The notes under the pieces: generated by a model
Told to the model about the DNA's origin: nothing
The model's database searches: none
Seen by the model: only the letters and a program-made list of their open reading frames with translations
Source: Chryseobacterium sp. Leaf404
GTDB lineage: Bacteria; Bacteroidota; Bacteroidia; Flavobacteriales; Weeksellaceae
Direction of reading: 5' to 3'
Assembly: GCF_001424145.1 (NCBI RefSeq)
Contig: NZ_LMQM01000005.1
Coordinates: 1-62,272, forward strand
DNA: 62,272 nt
Part shown: positions 32,675-40,451 of the stretch, in pieces
Layout of the letters: the number at the start of each line of letters is the position of its first letter
How positions within the stretch are numbered: the stretch's first letter is position 1
Program-made: the position numbers and the translations under genes

Positions 32675-35224
32675 ATGAAAAAGATAACATTAATAATATT
32701 CATCGTTGCAACGTACACCTTTGCACAAGCACAGGATATGAAAGGTATGGATATGAGTAAAAAAGAACAGGTTCAACAGGCAACTTATACTTGCTCGATG
32801 CATCCCGAAATCCACGCCACAAAACCAGGCAACTGCCCAAAGTGTGGTATGAAATTGATAAAAGAAAAGGCTAAAACGGTAAAGCAGTCATCAAACAAAA
32901 AAAATGATGAAATGCAGATACCTCCAAAAGAGCAGCCGAAAAAGGTGGACAAAATGAACAATATGTCTATGCCAAAAGAAAAGCCTCAAACCGTAAAAAG
33001 AATTGTAAACACAAAACCTCCAAAAACAGTTCGATACGAATTATATGTAACAGATACACTAGTAAACTATGCAGGTAAAGAAAAGAGAGCCATTGCCGTA
33101 AATGGTCAAATACCTATGCCCACGTTGACATTTACTGAAGGCGATACAGCCGAAATTGTCGTACATAACCAATTAAAAGAAAGTACATCACTGCATTGGC
33201 ATGGTGTGTTCTTGCCCAATAAAGAGGATGGTGTGCCTTGGCTTACACAAAAGCCAATTAAGGCGGGCGACACTTATACCTATCGTTTTCCGATTATCCA
33301 ACATGGCACGCATTGGTACCACTCACATTCGGGTTTGCAGGAGCAGATCGGTATGTATGGCAGTTTTGTAATGAAAAAGCGTGAGGATGATAAAAATTTT
33401 AGAGAAGGAATTGATGATTTGCCAACCGAACCCATCATTTTAAGTGAGTGGACAAACCTTAATCCTGATAACATTAACAGGATGTTGCACAACGCCAATG
33501 ATTGGGCGGCTATCAAAAAAAATGCTACACAATCTTACGCAGAAGCTATCAAAGAAGGTCATTTCAAAACAAAAGTAACCAACGAATGGAAACGTATGCT
33601 GGCAATGGATGTTAGCGATGTGTATTACGATAAAATATTAATCAACGGAAATAATGCTACCGACTTAAAAACAGTTGATGGAAAAACACTGAAAGCAGGC
33701 GATAAAGTGCGGTTGCGAATATCAAATGGTGGGGCATCTTCTTACTTTTGGTTGCGTTATGCGGGTGGTAAAATTACTGTAGTAGCCAATGATGGTAATG
33801 ATGTAGAACCAGTAGAGGTCGATAGATTAATCATTGCAGTTTCCGAAACTTACGATATTGTTGTCACAATTCCTGAAGATGGTGTTGCTTATGAATTTTT
33901 AGCTACAACCGAAGACCGGACACAATCCGCAAGTTATTTTGTAGGCAACGGCATAAAGCAGTTAATTTCCCCGCTCCCTAGATTGAAATATTTTGAGGGG
34001 ATGAAGATGATGAATGATATGATGAAGATGAACGGAGATCTGGATGATATGGGAATGAAAATGAGCTTGAACCAAATGGATATGAACGTAGTAATGTATC
34101 CTGAAATCACAGGAGATAGTAAGCAGAAAGAAGACCATAGCCAACACAATATGAATATGAATATGAATATGGAAAATGATCCCAACCGTTATAATGCAAA
34201 TGCTTTGGGAGAAATCAAAACCCTTAACTATGCAATGTTACAATCACCGAATAGTACTTCACTTCCTAAAGATGCACCTGTAAAAGAATTAAAATTTACG
34301 CTTACAGGAAATATGAACCGCTATGTGTGGAGTATGGATAACAAAATCCTATCAGAAGTTGATAAAATCCCTGTTAAGAAAGGAGAAATTTTACGCATCA
34401 CAATGTACAATAACTCAATGATGAGACATCCAATGCACCTACACGGCTTCGATTTTAGAGTTATTAATGGCAAAGGTGAAAAATCTCCCCTTAAAAATGT
34501 TTTAGATATAATGCCGATGGAAACTGACACTATTGAGTTTTTAGCAAACGAAGAAGGAGATTGGTTTTTCCACTGTCATATCCTTTATCACATGATGTCA
34601 GGAATGAATAGGGTATTTGCAGTTGACGATTATCAAAATCCAAATTTGCCTGATAAAAGGCAAGCATATAATATGTTGCAAAGAGAAAGCAATATGCCAC
34701 ACTTTATGGCTCAGAACGATTTTGCTACCAATGGAAATGATGGTGATGCAATGTTTCAGAATGCAAGATGGAGCTTAGGTACAGAATGGCGTTTAGGTTA
34801 TAATGATATGCATGGTTATGAAGTAGAAACTCATTTAGGACGATATATTGGTAAAATGCAATGGTTTATGCCATTCATCGGTTTTGACTGGAGGTATCGT
34901 AAAATGGGTATGGATGAACACGAAACCAATTTATTTGGACAGAAAAATGAAAAAGATACACGTAGAGCCATAAGTTTAGGTTTGATGTACACTTTGCCAA
35001 TGCTAGTAAACTTTCAGGCGGAAGTCTATCACGATGGTATTGTACGTCTTTCCTTAATGCGTGAAGACATCCCCATTACAAAAAGATTGAGAGCAGGTTT
35101 TATGGTCAACACCGATATGGAATATATGACAGAACTAAAATATATTATTAATAAAAATGTGGGCATTCGTACACATTATGACAGTGATATGGGATGGGGA
35201 TTTGGTATTTCGATTAATTATTAA
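32675..35224 (+). CDS. Multicopper oxidase with N-terminal metal-binding domain and C-terminal beta-barrel-like tail
   Basis: 849-aa exported fusion. Signal peptide (MKKITLIIFIVATYTFAQAQ), then a heavy-metal-binding domain at about 37-66 (YTCSMHPEIHATKPGNCPKC), a Met/Lys-rich linker, and a multicopper oxidase of about 115-635. The copper motifs are HWHGVFLP, HWYHSHSG, HPMHLHGFDF and HCHILYHMMSGM. The last 190 residues (RWSLGTEWRLGYNDMHGYEV ... GWGFGISINY) have the alternating pattern and C-terminal aromatic of an outer-membrane barrel and resemble CopB of the cop systems. So CopA-like oxidase and CopB-like outer-membrane parts seem fused. Likely oxidises Cu(I). It starts 3 bp after the ATPase stop. 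Confidence 0.85.
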   Translation: MKKITLIIFIVATYTFAQAQDMKGMDMSKKEQVQQATYTCSMHPEIHATKPGNCPKCGMKLIKEKAKTVKQSSNKKNDEMQIPPKEQPKKVDKMNNMSMPKEKPQTVKRIVNTKPPKTVRYELYVTDTLVNYAGKEKRAIAVNGQIPMPTLTFTEGDTAEIVVHNQLKESTSLHWHGVFLPNKEDGVPWLTQKPIKAGDTYTYRFPIIQHGTHWYHSHSGLQEQIGMYGSFVMKKREDDKNFREGIDDLPTEPIILSEWTNLNPDNINRMLHNANDWAAIKKNATQSYAEAIKEGHFKTKVTNEWKRMLAMDVSDVYYDKILINGNNATDLKTVDGKTLKAGDKVRLRISNGGASSYFWLRYAGGKITVVANDGNDVEPVEVDRLIIAVSETYDIVVTIPEDGVAYEFLATTEDRTQSASYFVGNGIKQLISPLPRLKYFEGMKMMNDMMKMNGDLDDMGMKMSLNQMDMNVVMYPEITGDSKQKEDHSQHNMNMNMNMENDPNRYNANALGEIKTLNYAMLQSPNSTSLPKDAPVKELKFTLTGNMNRYVWSMDNKILSEVDKIPVKKGEILRITMYNNSMMRHPMHLHGFDFRVINGKGEKSPLKNVLDIMPMETDTIEFLANEEGDWFFHCHILYHMMSGMNRVFAVDDYQNPNLPDKRQAYNMLQRESNMPHFMAQNDFATNGNDGDAMFQNARWSLGTEWRLGYNDMHGYEVETHLGRYIGKMQWFMPFIGFDWRYRKMGMDEHETNLFGQKNEKDTRRAISLGLMYTLPMLVNFQAEVYHDGIVRLSLMREDIPITKRLRAGFMVNTDMEYMTELKYIINKNVGIRTHYDSDMGWGFGISINY

Positions 35225-35586
35225 TTACTAATTACGGCGAGTTATGCTGTAATGTAAAGATATTAGCACACCTTTATTTTACGTTAAAACAAAATCCATC
35301 TTTTTGAGATGGATTTTGTTGCTATAATTTACAGCAATCATTAACAATCCCTCCTTTCTTTACTTTAGATTAACTCTTCTTTTTCAAATGCGTGATGCGG
35401 TGATGAAACCATGATAATCTAAATAAAGAAAGAACTTAGTCCAGAATTTCACTAATAAAAAATACCGATGATAATCGGTATTTTATTCATTTATAGTTTA
35501 AAAAATTGTTCGAGAGTAATTTTTCTATCCTCTTTTCGTCAAAATTAAAAATTTCCTTTAGAGAAATTACAACTATTCAGAATTTT
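35225..35586. other. Gap with two bidirectional terminators
   Basis: 35290-35318 forms an 11-bp perfect stem (CAAAATCCATC/GATGGATTTTG) ending the copper operon. 35461-35482 forms AATACCGAT/ATCGGTATT followed by TTTA. No gene is seen here. Confidence 0.7.
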
Positions 35587-35820
35587 TTAGTCAATTTTAA
35601 AGTTCAGCAAATCTTTAGGAGACACATTTAAACCTTTAGCTAAGTCGATTAAAGTAGTAAAAGCAAAATTTCTTTTCCCATTTTCAATATCACTTACTGT
35701 ACCTTTAGTAATTTTACTACTATTTAGCACAACCTCGTCTTGGGTAAGTCCTGATTTAATTCTTAAATCTTTAACGTGTTCACCAAATTTTTTTAGTATT
35801 TCATCTTTTAAAACATCCAT
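35587..35820 (-). CDS. XRE-family regulator divergent from the sigma-dCas12f locus
   Basis: 77-aa XRE HTH protein (LRIKSGLTQDEVVLNSSKIT, then KGTVSDIENGKRNFAFTTLI) with a short acidic tail. It is divergently oriented to the RNA/sigma/Cas12f-like unit. A perfect palindrome between them (35864-35885) overlaps the -33 side of the rightward promoter, so this protein is the obvious candidate repressor of the system (inference). Confidence 0.8.
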   Translation of the reverse strand: MDVLKDEILKKFGEHVKDLRIKSGLTQDEVVLNSSKITKGTVSDIENGKRNFAFTTLIDLAKGLNVSPKDLLNFKID

Positions 35821-35863
35821 TTGCTAACATTTTATACAAAGGGCGTAATTTTATTTGCAAATT

Positions 35864-35885
35864 TTGTTACAAGTTCTTGTAACAA
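35864..35885. promoter_or_regulatory. Perfect 22-bp palindrome, probable XRE operator
   Basis: Half-sites TTGTTACAAG and CTTGTAACAA around TT. It covers the TTG (35877-35879) that lies 19 bp before the TATATTTG box at 35899. Confidence 0.7.
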
Positions 35886-35898
35886 ATTGGAAATTTCT

Positions 35899-35906
35899 TA
35901 TATTTG
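35899..35906 (+). promoter_or_regulatory. -7 box of the sigma-dCas12f locus
   Basis: TATATTTG with a TTG 19 bp upstream. Transcription would start near 35913 and read the structured leader and then the sigma gene. Confidence 0.65.
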
Positions 35907-35912
35907 AACAAA

Positions 35913-36145
35913 TTAGTTATAAAGGTAATTTTGTGATAGTCAAAGAAATATAGAAGCTATTGCTTTAGATTCTCGACTGGAAAACTGGCACTTTTCAAAA
36001 AGCAACGAGTTATTAAGTAAATGTGCCCACGACCTCGGCAAGGGCTCACTTATCGTTGCTCGGTATGCCAGTACCACCAGTCGGTAAGTTGAGTTCCACG
36101 CATTCTTTTTGGCAATATGTAGTGAGATAATGTTTGAATGTTGCA
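35913..36145 (+). ncRNA. Candidate tracrRNA-like scaffold RNA upstream of the sigma gene
   Basis: Non-coding, highly structured leader. AGCAACGA (36001-36008) pairs with TCGTTGCT (36053-36060), enclosing inner pairs AAGT/ACTT and GCCC/GGGC. GGTA/TACC (36062-36075) forms the next hairpin. At its 3' end, TATGTAGTGAG (36116-36126) can pair with CTCACTAAATA in the lone repeat downstream of the Cas12f-like gene (10 of 11 positions). After a 4-nt bulge, TGTT (36131-36134) pairs with AACA. This is the layout of a Cas12f tracrRNA with a 3' anti-repeat. Boundaries are predictions. Confidence 0.6.
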
Positions 36146-36207
36146 GATAATTCATATAAAGATCTAAACAATTCCTTCAGCAATAATTTAATTAAAATTC
36201 GCTGTTT

Positions 36208-37023
36208 ATGAAAAGAACAAACTCTTTGCCCCGAAAGTTGACCAATCTTCAGTTGTATGAACTGCTAAAAAAAAGCAATCCGACCGCTTTGGAACATCTT
36301 CATCTGCGTTACAAAAGACTTCTTTTTTGGGTTGGATGGCAGGTGCTTAAAGATGATTTTGTAGTGGACACTATTGTTCAGGATACCTTCCTCAAATTGT
36401 GGCTGCACCGCGACACCATTGAAACGCCTGATCATATTACAGGATTTTTACGGTTTGTAATGAAAAGGGATTGTATATCGTATGTTACTGCTCCAAGAAA
36501 TAAATTCAACCGCTTAATGGCTTCTCTTGACAGTTTTGAGAATTATCAGGATTATCTTGCAGGTTATGACCCGCTAAAAGATAAAGAGTATCTTCTCAGT
36601 CAGGAATCCGATCAGAAAAATTTCGATGAAGTTAAAAAGGTTTTACCCGTTCTGGATCCCAAAAGAAAACACCTGATTGAACTTTGCTTGGAATATGGCT
36701 TTCAGCACAAACCAATCGCAGAAGCAATGGGAAGCAGTGTGAAAGATATCAGCAATGAGGTGAGCAGAGCTATAAATGACCTTCGGAAAATTCTTAATAG
36801 AAGTTCTTCTGAGCAGCCAAAGGGAAAAGCTCTCGATAATAAAAAGCAGTCAGAAAAACTCAGTAGTCAACAACTCGATATTTTGAAAAGAAGGTTTGAG
36901 CAGAAATCTTCATTTGCAGTTATTGCCCAAGAACTCAAATTACCTGAAAAGGAAGTACATCGGGAATTTCTGTATGCATATCAACATTTACAAAATCAAA
37001 ACACTTCTGAAATACCTCTTTAA
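36208..37023 (+). CDS. ECF-type sigma factor partnered with dCas12f-like protein
   Basis: 271-aa sigma-70 family protein. Region 2 lies at about 30-90 (RYKRLLFWVGWQVLKDDFVV, VQDTFLKLWLHRDTIETPDH). Region 4 HTH lies at about 150-195 (LDPKRKHLIELCLEYGFQHK, IAEAMGSSVKDISNEVSRAI). A C-terminal extension at about 220-271 carries a second HTH-like segment (LDILKRRFEQKSSFAVIAQE), unusual for ECF factors. No anti-sigma gene is adjacent. The Cas12f-like gene starts 1 bp after the stop (TAAAATG), so the two are made together. Inferred role: recruited by the RNA-guided partner to open promoters at guide-matched sites. Confidence 0.85.
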   Translation: MKRTNSLPRKLTNLQLYELLKKSNPTALEHLHLRYKRLLFWVGWQVLKDDFVVDTIVQDTFLKLWLHRDTIETPDHITGFLRFVMKRDCISYVTAPRNKFNRLMASLDSFENYQDYLAGYDPLKDKEYLLSQESDQKNFDEVKKVLPVLDPKRKHLIELCLEYGFQHKPIAEAMGSSVKDISNEVSRAINDLRKILNRSSSEQPKGKALDNKKQSEKLSSQQLDILKRRFEQKSSFAVIAQELKLPEKEVHREFLYAYQHLQNQNTSEIPL

Positions 37024-37024
37024 A

Positions 37025-38119
37025 ATGGAAAAATCCACGATGACATTGACCCGAAGAATTCAGCTACTGATTGATCTTCCTGCAAATGAACAAAAAGAGA
37101 TGTGGGAAAAACTCTACCGGTATCAGAACCGCTGTTTCAGAGCTGCTAATTTTATTGTTTCCCATCTGTATGTTCAGGAAATGATCAAAGATTTCTTTTA
37201 CCTCACAGAAGATATCCAATACAAACTTGCTGATGAAAACAAAGATAAAATGGGAATATTCACCCGTTCGAAAACACACACAACTGCACGTATGGTTTTT
37301 GATCGCTTCAAAGGAGAAATTCCTACAGATATTCTGGGAAGCCTGAACAATACGATTCAATCAACCTTCTCTAAAACTAAAGCCGACTATTGGCAGGGAA
37401 CAAAATCATTGCGAAACTTTAAGAAAGATATTCCAATTCCGCTTCCGGTCAAATGCATCAGCAAAATGAAGTATGATCCCGAAAAGAAAGCATATAGCTT
37501 CAATATGTTTGCTATTCCTGTTAAAACGTATTTGGGAAACGACTACTCTGATAAGCGAGTGATAATGGAACGCCTCTTAAGAGAAGAGATAAAGCTTTGC
37601 ACATCGCAGATCCAGCTGAAAGCCGGAAAGATCTATTGGCTTGCAGTATTTGAATTTGAAAAAGAAGAACATAAATTAAAACCCGAAATCATTGCAGAGG
37701 CTTCCCTGTCTTTGGAACACCCGATAGTGGTAAAGACCAACAATGTGCGAATCAATATTGGCTCGAAAGAGGAGTTCCTGTATCGCAGGCTTGCTATTCA
37801 GGCAAGTCAGAAAAGGATTCAAGACGGTATCGCCTATACCCGTTCAGGAAATGGAGTTAAACGCAAACAGAAAGCATTGTATAAGACAGAGAATCTGGAA
37901 AGCAGATATGTAAGTCATCGGCTTCACCTTTATAGCCGTAAACTTATCGATTTCTGTATCCAGCAACAGGCAGGCACATTGATTCTTAAAAATCAGGAAG
38001 ATAAAATAGGCATTGCAAGAGAACAGGAATTTGTGCTTCGCAACTGGAGTTATTATGAATTGCAGACCAAAATAAAATACAAAGCAGAAAAAGCAGGAAT
38101 TGAATTGATCATTGGATAG
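37025..38119 (+). CDS. Nuclease-dead Cas12f/TnpB-like RNA-guided protein
   Basis: 364-aa Cas12f homologue. The N-terminal REC/WED-type part includes YRYQNRCFRAANFIVSHLYV and the family segment SLRNFKKDIPIPLPVKCISK. The RuvC part has INIGSKEEFLYRRLAIQASQ, HRLHLYSRKLIDFCIQQQAG and the C-terminal NWSYYELQTKIKYKAEKAGI. The catalytic Asp of RuvC-I is missing (ASLSLEHPIVV where VDLGI is expected). The RuvC-II Glu is Lys (TLILKNQEDKI). The protein stops before the zinc finger and RuvC-III Asp, so it cannot cut DNA. An upstream in-frame extension overlaps the sigma gene and is rejected; ATG 37025 is used. Known relatives in Bacteroidota pair with ECF sigma factors for RNA-guided transcription. Confidence 0.85.
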   Translation: MEKSTMTLTRRIQLLIDLPANEQKEMWEKLYRYQNRCFRAANFIVSHLYVQEMIKDFFYLTEDIQYKLADENKDKMGIFTRSKTHTTARMVFDRFKGEIPTDILGSLNNTIQSTFSKTKADYWQGTKSLRNFKKDIPIPLPVKCISKMKYDPEKKAYSFNMFAIPVKTYLGNDYSDKRVIMERLLREEIKLCTSQIQLKAGKIYWLAVFEFEKEEHKLKPEIIAEASLSLEHPIVVKTNNVRINIGSKEEFLYRRLAIQASQKRIQDGIAYTRSGNGVKRKQKALYKTENLESRYVSHRLHLYSRKLIDFCIQQQAGTLILKNQEDKIGIAREQEFVLRNWSYYELQTKIKYKAEKAGIELIIG

Positions 38120-38161
38120 GAAAAAAATAACGAGGGTGCTTGTACACCCGCAGGGTGAGGT
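38120..38161 (+). ncRNA. Hairpins between dCas12f gene and lone repeat
   Basis: GGGTG/CACCC (38134-38149) and the overlapping CACCC-GCA-GGGTG fold, then GTGAG pairing with CTCAC inside the repeat. Probably the 5' side of the crRNA-like transcript. Confidence 0.45.
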
Positions 38162-38199
38162 GTTGAACACTCACTAAATACTCAGTGAGTATATACAAC
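38162..38199 (+). CRISPR. Single CRISPR-like repeat (38 nt)
   Basis: Begins GTTGAACAC and ends ATACAAC, with an internal ATACTC-AGT-GAGTAT hairpin just before the end. The GTTG...CAAC termini are typical of type II/V repeats. There is only one copy, so this is a minimal guide locus rather than an array. Its 5' half pairs with the anti-repeat at 36116-36134. Confidence 0.7.
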
Positions 38200-38220
38200 G
38201 GCGTGGGCTCTTTTTTTACT
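38200..38220 (+). ncRNA. Guide-like sequence after the repeat
   Basis: GGCGTGGGCTCTTTTTTTAC follows the repeat where a Cas12f guide would lie. The T7 run could end a short guide of about 11-18 nt. I find no perfect match elsewhere in the window by eye; the target is presumably elsewhere. Confidence 0.55.
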
Positions 38221-38286
38221 TATGTTTTAAAATACTTCAAACGCTCATTAATAAATTAAACGATTACTTCAGGGTAATAACTTTTA

Positions 38287-38322
38287 TATTTAAGGCTCAA
38301 CCATCTAGTTGAGCCTTAAATA
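38287..38322. terminator. Strong bidirectional terminator
   Basis: 15-bp perfect stem (TATTTAAGGCTCAAC and its complement) around CATCTA. It separates the guide-RNA locus from the convergent P-type ATPase gene. Confidence 0.75.
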
Positions 38323-38382
38323 TGAAATTATAAATATACTTTTACAGCATCTCTGTTTTTTAAATACTTATAAATAGCATTA

Positions 38383-40434
38383 TTAAAAAGTCATTCTTTG
38401 AATTCTGACAGCATTTAATATAGCTAATAGAGCAACTCCTACGTCAGCAAAAACTGCTTCCCACATTGTTGCTAATCCACCAGCTCCCAAAACCAGTACA
38501 ATCGCTTTTACAGCAAAGGCTAGAAAAATATTTTGCCAAACGATCTTGCGGGTTTGCTTTCCGATATTGATCGCCATCGGTATTTTGCTTGGCTTATCAT
38601 CTTGAATGACTACATCAGCGGTCTCAATGGTTGCATCACTTCCCAATCCGCCCATTGCAATACCTACGTCGCTCAAGGCAACAACAGGGGCATCATTGAC
38701 GCCGTCTCCTACAAAGGCAACTGTTTCATTTTGTGATTTGATCTCTTTTACTTTGTTGACCTTATCTTCCGGTAACAGATCGCCAAAGGCGTTAGTTATT
38801 CCCAGTTGATTTGCAACAAATTGTACAACAGTGCTCTTGTCTCCGCTTAACATCGTAGTTTTTACACCTAAAGCTTTAAGTTTATCAATGCTCAGCTGTG
38901 CATCGGCTTTTATACTGTCTGCAATAGTAATGTAGCCTGCAAATTTTCCGTCATATGCGATTGCAATTATTGTATAAACGATCTGCGTAGGGTCAAGATC
39001 ATATTTGATATTGAATTTATCCATCAATTTAAAATTTCCCACAAGCAGATCTTTTCCGTTGATACTGGCTCTCAATCCGTGCCCAGCAATTTCTTCTGTA
39101 TTTTCTAATTGTATAGAATGGTCGATTTCGCCGACATATTGATGGATTGCCGTAGCGACCGGATGGGTACTTTTGCTTTCTAAAGCATTTACCATCTTCA
39201 GAATTTCATCCTTATTAAATTCAGATTTTAAAGTAACTTCCTGAACTTTAAAGACGCCCTCGGTCATTGTTCCAGTCTTGTCCATTACCACATTTTTAAT
39301 ATTGGCGATAATGTCTAAAAAATTACTTCCTTTAAACAGTATACCGTTCTTTGAAGCTGCGCCAATTCCGCCGAAATAACCTAGAGGAATGCTAATAACC
39401 AAAGCGCAAGGACAAGAGATAACTAAGAACACTAATGCTCTGTAAAGCCAGTCACGGAAAACATAATTTTCCACGAACAGATATGGTAGTAGGCATATCA
39501 GTACTGCGAGTCCGACGACAATGGGTGTATAAATCCTTGCGAATTTTCGGATAAAAAGTTCGGTAGGTGCCTTCTGAGCCGTCGCATTTTGTACTAATTC
39601 CAGAATTTTGCTCAACTTACTGTCTTCGTAAGCAGTTGTCACTTTTACCTGAGCAATAGTCTGTAGATTGATCATTCCGGCAAGCACGCTCTCACCTTTG
39701 TTTTTGGTATCAGGCTTACTCTCACCAGTTAATGCAGCGGTATTGAACGATGCGGATTCACTTACCAACTCTCCGTCCAGAGCCAGCTTCTCTCCTGATT
39801 TTAGCTGTACAATATCCCCAACTTTCGCCTGCTTGGCAGGGATGGTCTTTGGTTGGTTACCTTCAAGAATGGTCACCTCATCAGGACGCTGATCCAACAA
39901 TGCTTTGATATTATTCTTTGCTCTGGAAACAGCAAGTGTCTGGAAAACCTCTCCTACACTGTAGAATAACATAACAGCAACCCCTTCCGGATATTCTCCG
40001 ATTGCAAATGCGCCTATAGTAGCAATGCCCATTAGAAAAAATTCCGAAAAAACGTCACCTTTGGCAATGCTTTCATACGCTTCTTTTAGAACGGGTAGAC
40101 CCACAGGCAAATAAGCCACCGCATACCATACGATCCGTACCCAGCCTTGAAACCACTCCTGCGGAAAAAAGTTATCCAGTACGATGCCTATCAACAGAAT
40201 AACCAAAGAAACAATTGCTGGTAAAAACATTTGAAATGTATTTTTCTCACCAATGCTATGGTCGTGGTCGTGCCCGTCGTCCTCGCTGTGCGTTTCAGCT
40301 TTGTTATTCTTGGTAGAACAGCATTTGTCATCCTCAAGTAATTTTTTGGCACCAGCATCATTGTAGATTTTGCCTTCCTGTGCTGTGCAGCAAAGCTGAT
40401 TTCCTTCCTTGTCGTAAATATGTTTGTGTTCCAT
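38383..40434 (-). CDS. zntA: Cd/Zn/Pb-type P1B ATPase (CPC)
   Basis: 683-aa heavy-metal P1B-type ATPase. The N-terminus has CCTAQEGKIYNDAGA, a second CC pair and a His/Asp block (DDGHDHDH) instead of a classical HMA domain. Membrane motif CPC (LVISCPCALVISIPLGYFGG), DKTGTMTEG, SKSTHPVATAI and GDGVNDAPVVALSDVG are intact. The CPC type with these flanks fits Zn/Cd/Co export. It ends the leftward operon after the CzcB-type adaptor (17-bp gap). Confidence 0.9.
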   Translation of the reverse strand: MEHKHIYDKEGNQLCCTAQEGKIYNDAGAKKLLEDDKCCSTKNNKAETHSEDDGHDHDHSIGEKNTFQMFLPAIVSLVILLIGIVLDNFFPQEWFQGWVRIVWYAVAYLPVGLPVLKEAYESIAKGDVFSEFFLMGIATIGAFAIGEYPEGVAVMLFYSVGEVFQTLAVSRAKNNIKALLDQRPDEVTILEGNQPKTIPAKQAKVGDIVQLKSGEKLALDGELVSESASFNTAALTGESKPDTKNKGESVLAGMINLQTIAQVKVTTAYEDSKLSKILELVQNATAQKAPTELFIRKFARIYTPIVVGLAVLICLLPYLFVENYVFRDWLYRALVFLVISCPCALVISIPLGYFGGIGAASKNGILFKGSNFLDIIANIKNVVMDKTGTMTEGVFKVQEVTLKSEFNKDEILKMVNALESKSTHPVATAIHQYVGEIDHSIQLENTEEIAGHGLRASINGKDLLVGNFKLMDKFNIKYDLDPTQIVYTIIAIAYDGKFAGYITIADSIKADAQLSIDKLKALGVKTTMLSGDKSTVVQFVANQLGITNAFGDLLPEDKVNKVKEIKSQNETVAFVGDGVNDAPVVALSDVGIAMGGLGSDATIETADVVIQDDKPSKIPMAINIGKQTRKIVWQNIFLAFAVKAIVLVLGAGGLATMWEAVFADVGVALLAILNAVRIQRMTF

Positions 40435-40451
40435 TGTTGTAGATTTTAAAA

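Noticed and set aside
35940..36155. 71-codon minus-strand frame
   Set aside because: The region folds as a structured leader RNA on the plus strand; the frame is antisense to it and has no family features.
37025..38119. Active IS605-type TnpB
   Set aside because: No TnpA, no IS ends, RuvC catalytic residues replaced and the C-terminal zinc finger/RuvC-III missing; the partner is a sigma factor.
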